Shown one piece after another: positions 50,984-59,405 of a DNA stretch of 64,000 nucleotides. Below the pieces are notes generated by a model that did not search any database, had not been told where the DNA came from, and was given only the letters and a program-made list of their open reading frames with translations. This DNA is from UBA5794 sp965368815 (GTDB taxonomy: Bacteria > Actinomycetota > Acidimicrobiia > Spongiisociales > UBA5794), in NCBI GenBank assembly GCA_965368815.1, contig CBDUOH010000001.1, forward strand, positions 1 through 64,000, written 5' to 3'. A program made the translations under genes and the position numbers. Position 1 is the first letter of the stretch. Every line of letters begins with the position of its first letter.

Positions 50984-53143
50984 ATGCCAGAGGACTCGAA
51001 CGACACATCCACCACGGAGCCTCAGCCCACCGATGTGTCGGTTCAGGATTATCCGTCGTGGTTCCGCCGATCCGTATCGCTGTTCGCATTGTCGGGATTT
51101 GCTGTCGCCCAGCCATTGTTCGGGCTGATAGGTGCAGAACCGGAATTCTGGGTTGCCAGGGACGCCGGCTATCTGGACTTGCTCGTGCTTGTGATCGGGG
51201 TTGTGGCAGTCATCCCCGGTACGCTGCTCGTCGCTGAGTACGTGGTTTCGCGCTTCCACGAACGGGTCAGCTGGTACCTTCATCTTGCCTTTGTCGCCGG
51301 GCTGTCAGCGCTCGTCGGAGTCGACATCCTCGATACCGTGACCGGGGGCGACGTCCGCGGGTTGTATCTCATGGTGGCGGCGGCCTTGGTCGGGATAGGG
51401 CTGGCGGCGGTCTACCTCCGATCGAAATCGCTCCGGGACTTCGTGTCGATCCTTGCGATTGGCCCGGTCGTCTTCACCCTGCTCTTGGTGTTCTCGGTGC
51501 CATCGCTCGGTGCCCCGGACGCTGCGACGGTGGACGCATCGATCGATTCCGAGACGTCCGTTGTCGTGGTTGTCCTCGATGAGTTCCAGCTGGCAAGCAT
51601 CCAGAACGCCGACGGGACCATCGACGATTCCCGGTTCCCCAACATCGCCAGACTCGCAGAGCGATCGACGTGGTATCCGTACGCAACAACCGTCCACGAC
51701 AACACCCTCAAGGCTGTTCCAGCGATCTTGACCGGCTCATATCCGAACCCGGATTTCGTTGCAACTGCTGCCGACTACCCGGTGAATCTGTTCACCATCC
51801 TTGGTGAATCCCACACGATGCGTGTGTCCGAGGATGTGACACAACTGTGCCCGGTGTCTTTGTGCGCGGACACGGATTCGGATGAATCGCTGGGCACCCA
51901 TCTCTTCACCCTGGTGTCCGACACCGCTGTCGTGTACCTCCACACCGTGACCCCGACCACACTTCGATATCGACTGCCCCCGATCGGGACTCGCTGGGAG
52001 GGATTCCTTGTCGACGACGGTGCGCCGTCGGGAACAACGGCGGTGCCGGCTGACCTGGGGGAGTACGAACGCAAGTTCTCGGCCCAGACCAACGGGGACA
52101 AGCGTGCGGTCGGCTACGGACGTTTCCTGGATTCGTTCGACCCCGCTCTCGGCCCGACGTTGTACTACGCGCATGTGGATCTCCCACACGCCCCGTGGTC
52201 AACCCTTCCCGGTGGAGCGTGGTATCCGTACTCGGATCTGATACCCGGGCAATCCCCACAGGGGGTGTGGACGGGGGATCATTGGTATGTCCAGCAGGCG
52301 TATCAGCGATTCCAACTCAACGTCGGTTATGTGGATGTGCTCGTGGGGGCAACCCTTGATCGGCTCGACGAATTGGGTATGTTCGACGACTCGTTGATCG
52401 TCTTCGTTTCGGACCATGGCGAGAACTTCGCAATCAATGAGTCCCGCAGAGCCATCACCGATGTTTCGCTCGCTGCTGTCGGAGGCATTCCCCTTTTCGT
52501 CAAGTATCCGGGTCAGACAGAACCCGTCCTGTCACAGGCGAATGCGCAGACGGTCGACATTGTTCCCACTGTCGTCGCCGCTCTGGGGGGGTCTGTGACT
52601 GGGTTCGACGGTGCGGTCCTGGATGGTTCCCTACCTTCTGACAAGCGAATCCTGACCAACGCCGGAAGCGAGTACGTGCTTGCCCATCAGGATTATGTTG
52701 CCCTGGCGGATGAGCACCGAGCAGAAATGCTCGGGCTGTTGCCGGCCGGCAGCGGGTTTCAAGGCGTGTTTACGAGCGCTGGACCACGACCCGATCTCAA
52801 TGGTGTTCCCATAAGTTCGTTTGACATCGTTGAGAGACAGGGTGCTGTTGAACTTCCTGCTCAATCCTTCGTCACAAATTTCGATTCGTCAGCGAGCATG
52901 GATCCTGTGGGGGTGCCCGCAGTGATCTCGTTCGGAAACGCCGAGGATCGGACAGAACACTTTGCGATAGCTGTGAACGGAATCATCCGTACGACGATTA
53001 CCGCCTACCTCGCTGACGGTGGATCGGTCACGCTGTACGCCGTGGTACCGCAGGGGTCCTTTGCGCACGGCTCGAACGAGGTCGAGGTGTTCGGCATCGG
53101 CGGCTCGACAAACGAGCCCGTTCTGGTTCGCTACAGCCGTTAG
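50984..53143 (+). CDS. Membrane sulfatase/LTA-synthase-like phosphotransferase or hydrolase
   Basis: 719 residues. Five membrane helices (about 31-50, 63-85, 97-117, 127-145, 152-172) precede a large outer domain of the alkaline-phosphatase superfamily. Metal ligands are D199/E200 in VVLDEF. The probable nucleophile is T241 in VHDNTLKAVPAILTG, and VSDHGEN gives the second metal pair. A Thr nucleophile fits phosphotransferases such as LTA synthase rather than formylglycine sulfatases. A C-terminal beta-rich segment (~570-719) is unassigned. It is divergent from pepM. It might add or remove phospho- or phosphono-groups on the glycan. It shares four bases with the convergent gene at its 3' end. 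Confidence 0.78.
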   Translation: MPEDSNDTSTTEPQPTDVSVQDYPSWFRRSVSLFALSGFAVAQPLFGLIGAEPEFWVARDAGYLDLLVLVIGVVAVIPGTLLVAEYVVSRFHERVSWYLHLAFVAGLSALVGVDILDTVTGGDVRGLYLMVAAALVGIGLAAVYLRSKSLRDFVSILAIGPVVFTLLLVFSVPSLGAPDAATVDASIDSETSVVVVVLDEFQLASIQNADGTIDDSRFPNIARLAERSTWYPYATTVHDNTLKAVPAILTGSYPNPDFVATAADYPVNLFTILGESHTMRVSEDVTQLCPVSLCADTDSDESLGTHLFTLVSDTAVVYLHTVTPTTLRYRLPPIGTRWEGFLVDDGAPSGTTAVPADLGEYERKFSAQTNGDKRAVGYGRFLDSFDPALGPTLYYAHVDLPHAPWSTLPGGAWYPYSDLIPGQSPQGVWTGDHWYVQQAYQRFQLNVGYVDVLVGATLDRLDELGMFDDSLIVFVSDHGENFAINESRRAITDVSLAAVGGIPLFVKYPGQTEPVLSQANAQTVDIVPTVVAALGGSVTGFDGAVLDGSLPSDKRILTNAGSEYVLAHQDYVALADEHRAEMLGLLPAGSGFQGVFTSAGPRPDLNGVPISSFDIVERQGAVELPAQSFVTNFDSSASMDPVGVPAVISFGNAEDRTEHFAIAVNGIIRTTITAYLADGGSVTLYAVVPQGSFAHGSNEVEVFGIGGSTNEPVLVRYSR

Positions 53144-56100
53144 CGATCGGACAACGAGCTGATTGCGTCGTCGTAGGCCTCGAGCATCCGGTTCAGGGTC
53201 AGCTCCTCGGGCAGTTCGATACCGAGTTCTTTGTCACCAGCCACGAGCTTGAGCGTCGTGTCGACGAACTCATCGACACGTTTTGGGTGTGTCAGATGGA
53301 GTCCTCGGACGTGCTCGAGTTCCGGAAGTCCACCGACGGCGGTCGCAACGACGGGTGTACCGACGGCCAATGACTCCATCGCCGTGAGCGGAATGCCCTC
53401 GATCTTGGACGGGAGCACGGCCGCCGAACTTGTGGCAAGGAGTGGGTACGGATCCGAGATCCTCTTGAGCCAGATGATCGCGTCGTGTCGTTTGAAATCA
53501 TCGCCAAGCTTCTTCCGCAGCGGTCCTGTGCCGACGATCACCACCTTGGCACCGAGTGGCTCGAGTGCGTCTGCGAGTGGTAGCAGCCACTTCGGCCGCT
53601 TCTCCTTGGAGAGGCGGCCGACGAAGGAAACGAGCTGCGTTGTCGAGTCGACTCCGAGCTCTCGGCGGATCTCATCGATCTCGGGTTGTGTCACAGAACG
53701 AGGTTCGATGCCGATGTACACGGTCTGATGCGGATCATCGTCCTCCAGGTCAAGTGCGTCACGCAGGTCGCGGTACGCAGTCACCGTGAGGTCGATCGAC
53801 TTGCGGGCTTTGGCATTGCCCGCAACGTGACCGGAGTCGTTGAACTGCTGATCGATGATTCGCACGTCCGGGCAATCGGCTTTGAGTCGGGCGGCGTGGT
53901 GGTACAGCCACGCGGATCCAATGTTCATCACAGTCGCGTTCGGGAGTGCCCTGACTACGGACCGTACGAAGCCGTACCAATGCTGGGGAGGCAGGATGCT
54001 TGGTAGCTGATAGGCGTACGGTGTGATGTCGAGGAGATCATCGATGCGGTCCTTCATGCCTTCGTCGACGCCGACGGTGGCGATGACGACGACGGTGCGT
54101 CCGGATTCCTGCCAGTGCCGAGTCAGGTTCTCGACGACGGTGTCGGCTCCGCCGACCGTGAACCATGGCACCGTAAGGATGATCGGGTCTGCGTCGCCTG
54201 TCGGGATTGCAGGAGGCGTGAAGTCGAGGAGCAGCGGTTCCGCTCCGTGGGTGCGCGTGTTGGCAACCCACTCGAGCTGTGGATGTCGGTCCCGGATGAG
54301 GTCTCCAAGCTCCGCCCTGAAGTCGCGAGCTGCCGCATCGCGGGACTCTGACGGGTCCGACGAGTGGCGATACTCGAACAACGCCTCGCGGATGACCCGC
54401 CCTCGGAAACCGAGCGCTGCGGCATGTGTCCAGAACTCCCAGTCCTCGAAGCCCCTGTCCATGTCAGAGGAGAACCCGCCGGTCCTCTCAAACACCTCTC
54501 GGCGGAACATCGCACACACGGGGACGTGGTTGCCGTCTGCGATGGTCTTGGGATCGAGGTTCTGTGTCTCCCACACTTCTTCGACCGACCCGATGCTTCG
54601 CTGCCATGGATAGACGATCGCCGTGTCTGGCTGGCTCCGCAGGAACAGTGCCGCCTTCTCGAGATACGTCGGATGTATGGTGTCGTCCGGGTCGAGACAG
54701 ACCATGAATTCCCCGCGTGCGAGGCGCATCGCGGCGTTCCTGGCAGCCACGACGCCACGATTGGTGCTCCGCACCACCGTAAGCCGGGGGAGGTCCTCCA
54801 GTGCTTCGAGCTCGGCAATCGTCGCCGGATCGGTCGAGCCGTCGTCCCACACGATGACTTCTACGTCGCGAAGCGTCTGATTGAGGACGCTGTCGATCGA
54901 CTCACGGATTGTGCGACCCTTGTTGTACACCGGCATGATCACGGACACCAAGACCCCCGGAGCCGGCAGACCCGGTTCGATTGGTTCGGTGTCGAAGAAA
55001 TCCCCAGCGCGATCATCGTCATCAGGACGACCTCGCGGGGTGAGACGCTTGAGATTCCACAGTGAACTTGCGATCTTCCATGCCCGCGAGGCATAGATGC
55101 CATCGAGGGTCGCCGCGTGTCTGTCGGCGCGCTTGCGTTCCTCGTCAGCTACATCGACGGCGTGGAGCCTCCTCGCCTCGGACCATTCCAGAGCGCCGCT
55201 GAGATCCCGAGCAGCCATCTCTGCTCGCCGCGCACGTTCCTCGGCCTCGTGCGCCTCCTGCCGTGCCTGATCGACCAACGTCTCCACCAGATGTTCGGGC
55301 CCGTCGTACGAAGAATCACCACCGATGGTGTCCTCAATGACGCTCTTGAGTGTCTCGGCCGCATCGAGTCGCTGATGCATGCGCTGGAAGCCGGCCGTGA
55401 GGCCCGGCTCGGCTATGCCGAGCATGGTCGTGAGGTCGTCGACGACCTCGATCAGGAGCTGGGCAGCGAGTGGGTCCTCGTTCTCCGAGTCACCGAGCAC
55501 ACGATGCTCCAGGAGGCGCATCGCTCGATAGATCTCGCCACGATTGCGAAATACCTGGGCGGTCACCGTCGCGAGGTCGGCATCGGAACCGCCGAGTTCT
55601 CGCGCTCGCTCAAGAGCATCGTCGGCGAGGCTGGGGACGAAGAACTTCGCCGCCATCAGGCTGGTGGCAATCGCTTCGTCGATGGTTCTGATCGCCTCGA
55701 TGGTTGCTTCACCGTTGAGAATGTCGAAGATCTTCTGTTCGGGTGTGCTCTGTGCCGGTACAGAGCGGATAACCCCCAGCGCCGCCGACACGGTCTGTCC
55801 CCATTGCTCGACGTTGGGTGTGTAGAGCGTGAGGGAGCCATCGCCGAATACCTCCTCGCACGCTGATTTCAGGAGAGTCGGGTTGAGATACAGCGTGTGA
55901 TCGAACGACTTGTTGAAATCCAATGCCTGTGCCCCGTATGACCGGATGATGTCGTCCGTGACATTGGGAACGAGGAACACGAACACGCCGTCGTCGGCCA
56001 TGATCGACTTGAGGCCCGCGAGCGTCGCCCTGAGATCCCCCACATGCTCAAGGACCTCGAGGGCGGTCACGACATCGAATTGCTGACCATCCCAGTCAGA

Positions 56101-56583
56101 GGGATCGAACCAGCCCTGTCGTAACGCTATGCCTTTGGCTCCTGCCGCAGCCACGCCCTCGGTCGTCAACTCGCTGCCGACGACGTTGAACCCTTCCTTT
56201 CGGGCCATGGCGAGGAACGTCCCCGTGGCGGCACCGAAGTCGAACAACGATCCCTTCCCGGGCTTGATCGACGCCAGGAGTGCCGTCAACCATCGGAACG
56301 ACGACGGTGTGTACTCGCGTTCGTAGTGTTCGTAGCCGCTGACCGCCGGGGCGGTTCCCGGGATGATGCTCCGCTCGTAGTACTCGGCGTCGTAGAACAC
56401 GGCGAGGTCAGTCGGCAGTTCCGCAAGGAACCCAAGGTGACATTCCCTGCACCGTTTCACCTCAAGTCCGTCGCCACGATGGACCAGATGGTCGACGTCG
56501 TCACTGCTGCACCACGGACATGCGGTGACAGGCTCAAACGTGGTGGTCTTCTTGAGATAGCCGAGATCAGCTTGGCGACTCAT
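53140..56583 (-). CDS. Trifunctional methyltransferase-GT2-GT4 protein
   Basis: 1147 residues. A zinc ribbon (C22, C25, C45, C48) leads into a class I methyltransferase (~110-260, FDFGAATGTF at 114-123, ALEVLEH). A helical region ~280-495 ends in a strongly charged coiled coil (~435-495). A GT2 domain (~544-745) has VSVIMPVYNKG, WDDGSTD and DPDD at 631-634. A GT4 domain (~798-1130) has VPWFTVGGAD, FVGRLSKEKRP and SKIEGIPLTAMESLA. The zinc-ribbon methyltransferase type often acts on nucleotide sugars or sugar chains, and such coiled coils serve as rulers in polymer capping enzymes. Start at 56583 with CAGGAG upstream. Confidence 0.85.
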   Translation of the reverse strand: MSRQADLGYLKKTTTFEPVTACPWCSSDDVDHLVHRGDGLEVKRCRECHLGFLAELPTDLAVFYDAEYYERSIIPGTAPAVSGYEHYEREYTPSSFRWLTALLASIKPGKGSLFDFGAATGTFLAMARKEGFNVVGSELTTEGVAAAGAKGIALRQGWFDPSDWDGQQFDVVTALEVLEHVGDLRATLAGLKSIMADDGVFVFLVPNVTDDIIRSYGAQALDFNKSFDHTLYLNPTLLKSACEEVFGDGSLTLYTPNVEQWGQTVSAALGVIRSVPAQSTPEQKIFDILNGEATIEAIRTIDEAIATSLMAAKFFVPSLADDALERARELGGSDADLATVTAQVFRNRGEIYRAMRLLEHRVLGDSENEDPLAAQLLIEVVDDLTTMLGIAEPGLTAGFQRMHQRLDAAETLKSVIEDTIGGDSSYDGPEHLVETLVDQARQEAHEAEERARRAEMAARDLSGALEWSEARRLHAVDVADEERKRADRHAATLDGIYASRAWKIASSLWNLKRLTPRGRPDDDDRAGDFFDTEPIEPGLPAPGVLVSVIMPVYNKGRTIRESIDSVLNQTLRDVEVIVWDDGSTDPATIAELEALEDLPRLTVVRSTNRGVVAARNAAMRLARGEFMVCLDPDDTIHPTYLEKAALFLRSQPDTAIVYPWQRSIGSVEEVWETQNLDPKTIADGNHVPVCAMFRREVFERTGGFSSDMDRGFEDWEFWTHAAALGFRGRVIREALFEYRHSSDPSESRDAAARDFRAELGDLIRDRHPQLEWVANTRTHGAEPLLLDFTPPAIPTGDADPIILTVPWFTVGGADTVVENLTRHWQESGRTVVVIATVGVDEGMKDRIDDLLDITPYAYQLPSILPPQHWYGFVRSVVRALPNATVMNIGSAWLYHHAARLKADCPDVRIIDQQFNDSGHVAGNAKARKSIDLTVTAYRDLRDALDLEDDDPHQTVYIGIEPRSVTQPEIDEIRRELGVDSTTQLVSFVGRLSKEKRPKWLLPLADALEPLGAKVVIVGTGPLRKKLGDDFKRHDAIIWLKRISDPYPLLATSSAAVLPSKIEGIPLTAMESLAVGTPVVATAVGGLPELEHVRGLHLTHPKRVDEFVDTTLKLVAGDKELGIELPEELTLNRMLEAYDDAISSLSDR

Positions 56584-56639
56584 CGGGCTCCTGACAGCTC
56601 GTGGACTCAAGGCGGAAGGCTACCCGCCGTTTCCTGTGA

Positions 56640-57509
56640 TTACCGTTCCAACGCCGTGGATACGAGTTCGGGGATCGATCGGGTCCAGATCAACCCGGTC
56701 TCCTCCGCAAGACGTTCGGGATCACCGACGACTCTGTCAGCGGCGGGAAGTGCAGCAAGCTCGGGATCCTTGACCATGGTGAGCGGGAGGCCCAGCTCGG
56801 CTGCCATAGCGGCGATGATCTCGCCCAGCGTCATGCCCGTTCCCGAACAGATGTTGTACGAACCAGAAGCAGTCTGCGCAGTGGCCAAGGCAATCAGCGC
56901 ATCGGCGACGAATCGCACGGGGATGAAGTCGCGGACAATGTCAGTGCGGCCGACTCTGAGGGTTGCAGCACCTCGCCTGCGCGCAGCAAGCAACGTCGAC
57001 GCGGCGTTGCCAAGGGCAGTGCTCGTTGGCATTGCTGGGCTCACGACGTTGAATGGTCGAGCAATCGTCACGCGCACGCCACGTCGGGCGCCAATCGTTG
57101 AAGCGGTACCGGTTTGCTGCGCCTTGGACTTTCCGTACCGTGAAAGGGGAGCGAGTGGCGCGTCAGACGCCACGATATCCGTCGCTGGTGCACCGAATTC
57201 TGCTGCGGATCCGACAACGATGAGATGTACGGCCGGATCGACTGATTCGACAAGGTTGCGCGTCGTCACCACGTTGGCCAGTGCAAGTGCCGCCTCGCTA
57301 CCGGTGACTGCTCCTGCAAGATGAATCACGGCGTCGGGCCTCACGGAGCCGAGCATCGTCGTCACGCCATCGATGTCAGCGAGATCGGCCACGGTGTGTC
57401 GACCTCCCTCGGTGCCTGTACGAGAAGTCGTCCATATTTCGTGATTGTCGAGGTCCTTCGGCATCTGGCGTCCGACCGTGCCGGAAGCCCCGGTTACGAG
57501 AATCCTCAT
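56640..57509 (-). CDS. NAD-dependent nucleotide-sugar epimerase or reductase (RMD-like)
   Basis: 289 residues of the extended SDR family. GASGTVG at 7-13, a serine in GSAAEFG (S101) and Y125-K129 in RYGKSKA. The short size and GSAAEFG block recall GDP-4-keto-6-deoxymannose reductase, which makes GDP-rhamnose. The preceding genes in the same operon (a 4,6-dehydratase and a nucleotidyltransferase) would supply such a 4-keto sugar. This is likely but not proven. It overlaps the nucleotidyltransferase gene by four bases. Confidence 0.75.
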   Translation of the reverse strand: MRILVTGASGTVGRQMPKDLDNHEIWTTSRTGTEGGRHTVADLADIDGVTTMLGSVRPDAVIHLAGAVTGSEAALALANVVTTRNLVESVDPAVHLIVVGSAAEFGAPATDIVASDAPLAPLSRYGKSKAQQTGTASTIGARRGVRVTIARPFNVVSPAMPTSTALGNAASTLLAARRRGAATLRVGRTDIVRDFIPVRFVADALIALATAQTASGSYNICSGTGMTLGEIIAAMAAELGLPLTMVKDPELAALPAADRVVGDPERLAEETGLIWTRSIPELVSTALER

Positions 57510-58216
57510 CCGCCGAGGAACCGTGACGGATCCGACGAGAAGACGTTGGTACCGGTCTCAAGGTCTTCGAGACGTCCGAGGTCGAGCCAATAGGCGTCGG
57601 GCTGGCTGACAGCGACCCGCAGCCCTGCATCGCGGAATCGACGGATCAGATCAGGCATGTCGAGGCGCTCGCCCGGTTCGAGATGGGACCGAAGGGCGTC
57701 GACGGTCAGGATGTTGGTCCCCATCGAGACGAGGTACCGCATCGTTGGTTTCTCCGAGTACCCGGACAGGAGACCTTCAGTGTCGACTTCGAGGACACCG
57801 AAGTCGACATGCACGACGCGTTCGTTCGACATGATCGTCGCAGCATCACTGGTGTTGTGGTCCCGATAGGCGGCAGCGAAGTCAAGGTCGGTCAGTGTGT
57901 CGCCGTTGACGACGAGCACCCGGTCGTCAGGGAATTCCGATATCAGGCCGAGGCTCCCCACCGTCCCCAAAGGTGTGTCCTCATAGACATAGTCGATCGA
58001 TACGTCCCACTTCGATCCATCGCCGCAGAAGCTCTCGATGAGCGTGGCAAGATGCCCCACGGAAATCGTGATTCGTTCGAAGCCTTGGGTACCGAGCTGT
58101 TTGATCAAGAGCTCGATGATCGGGATGTCACCGATGGGAACGAGCGGTTTCGGGATCGCAAAGGTGAACGGGGCGAGGCGGCTGCCCTTGCCGCCGGCGA
58201 GTATCACGGCGTGCAT
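57506..58216 (-). CDS. Sugar-1-phosphate nucleotidyltransferase
   Basis: 236 residues of the NTP-transferase family. GGKGSRLAPFT with IPKPLVPIGDIPI at the start, NGDTL as the metal site (about 110), and EKP near 155. It activates a sugar-1-phosphate with a nucleoside triphosphate; similar short proteins make GDP-mannose-type or GDP-heptose-type sugars. It lies between a 4,6-dehydratase and a reductase, so all three likely make one deoxysugar. The nucleotide used cannot be told from the sequence. Confidence 0.85.
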   Translation of the reverse strand: MHAVILAGGKGSRLAPFTFAIPKPLVPIGDIPIIELLIKQLGTQGFERITISVGHLATLIESFCGDGSKWDVSIDYVYEDTPLGTVGSLGLISEFPDDRVLVVNGDTLTDLDFAAAYRDHNTSDAATIMSNERVVHVDFGVLEVDTEGLLSGYSEKPTMRYLVSMGTNILTVDALRSHLEPGERLDMPDLIRRFRDAGLRVAVSQPDAYWLDLGRLEDLETGTNVFSSDPSRFLGG

Positions 58217-58225
58217 GTCGTCCTC

Positions 58226-59233
58226 CTAGACGTTGTAGGTACCGGGCTTGTACTGGGCCCGATTGGCCCCATCCGAGAACCACGACACCGTTTCTGATAT
58301 GCCGCGGTTGAACCCGTCGAGTCCTCCGTACTCGGGTTCCCAGCCGAGGATCTCCCGAGCCTTCTCGTTCGAAGCCCACAGGCGATCGACCTCACTGTCA
58401 GCCGGTCGGACGCGTGCGTCTTCCGTCTCAACCTCGAGTTCCCGTCCGATCGCCGTTCCCACGGCTTCAACCACCTGACCGACCGAGATCTCGAAATTCG
58501 ATCCGAAGTTGATGACTTCGCCGAGCCCGACGGTGCTTTCCGCCTCGATCGCGAAGCCACGGGCGATGTCCTTGACGAAGTTGAAGTCTCTTGTCGGGGT
58601 GAGTGTGCCGAGGCGAATGGGGTTTCGGGTTGTGAGCGCCTGGATGATGATGGTCGGGATCACGGCGCGAGCGGATTGTCGCGGCCCATAGGTGTTGAAG
58701 GGTCTCGCGACCGTCACCGGCGTGCCGAACGACCTGTGATACGACAGCGCGAGCTGGTCAGCCCCGATCTTCGATGCGGCGTAGGGGGATTGCGCTCGGA
58801 GCGGGTGTTCCTCGGTGATCGGCACGAACTGGGCAGTTCCGTACACCTCGCTCGTGGAGGTCTGGACGATTCGTCGTACCTCGAGTTCCCTCGCCGCCTC
58901 GAGCACGTTCAAGGTCCCCGTCACGTTGGTGTCGACGTACGACTGGGGGGCGATGTACGAGTACGGAATCCCGATGAGGGCGGCAAGATGGAGAACCGTG
59001 TCGGTTCCGCGCATGACGTTTCTGACGAGGAACGGGTCTCTGACGTCGCCAAGCACGATGTTCATGGCACTTGTGACGTCCGGAGGAAGGTTGTCGAGCC
59101 AACCCCACGTCCCGAACGAGGTGTAGTAGGCCAGCGCCGTGACCTCATGGCCCCGTGCCACGAGCTCCTCGCACACGTGGGAACCGATGAAACCGTCTGC
59201 TCCGGTAACCAGGATGTTTCTCGATGCGGTCAA
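58226..59233 (-). CDS. Nucleotide-sugar 4,6-dehydratase (LegB-like)
   Basis: 335 residues of the extended SDR family. GADGFIG at 11-17, TSTSEVYG at 125-132 and Y151-K155 in PYAASK. The LAYYTSFGTWGWLDNLP segment (34-50) is typical of LegB-type dehydratases, which act on GlcNAc or a related sugar nucleotide. No aminotransferase for legionaminic acid is nearby, so the final sugar may differ. The start is TTG with AAGGGA six bases before it; no in-frame ATG lies before the cofactor motif. Confidence 0.85.
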   Translation of the reverse strand: MTASRNILVTGADGFIGSHVCEELVARGHEVTALAYYTSFGTWGWLDNLPPDVTSAMNIVLGDVRDPFLVRNVMRGTDTVLHLAALIGIPYSYIAPQSYVDTNVTGTLNVLEAARELEVRRIVQTSTSEVYGTAQFVPITEEHPLRAQSPYAASKIGADQLALSYHRSFGTPVTVARPFNTYGPRQSARAVIPTIIIQALTTRNPIRLGTLTPTRDFNFVKDIARGFAIEAESTVGLGEVINFGSNFEISVGQVVEAVGTAIGRELEVETEDARVRPADSEVDRLWASNEKAREILGWEPEYGGLDGFNRGISETVSWFSDGANRAQYKPGTYNV

Positions 59234-59405
59234 CTGTTGTCCCTTCGGTCTCGGTGTAGCTTATCGAGCGGGTGTGATCGGTCGGATCGGGTTTCGTGGT
59301 CGCCGATCCACATTCATCGGTCGGGCCGGGGTACTTCAAGTCCCGCCGTCGATGGTCGTACGATGCGGGTGCCGTCCGGCGCATCGCTCAAGGGACGGTA
59401 CCGGT

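Noticed and set aside
49768..51237. 489-codon open frame on the plus strand
   Set aside because: It is antisense to pepM, which carries all mutase motifs, and runs into the sulfatase-like gene in another frame.
56326..57324. 332-codon open frame on the plus strand
   Set aside because: It is antisense to the methyltransferase fusion and the SDR gene, and has Ser/Ala/Arg-rich sequence without a domain.
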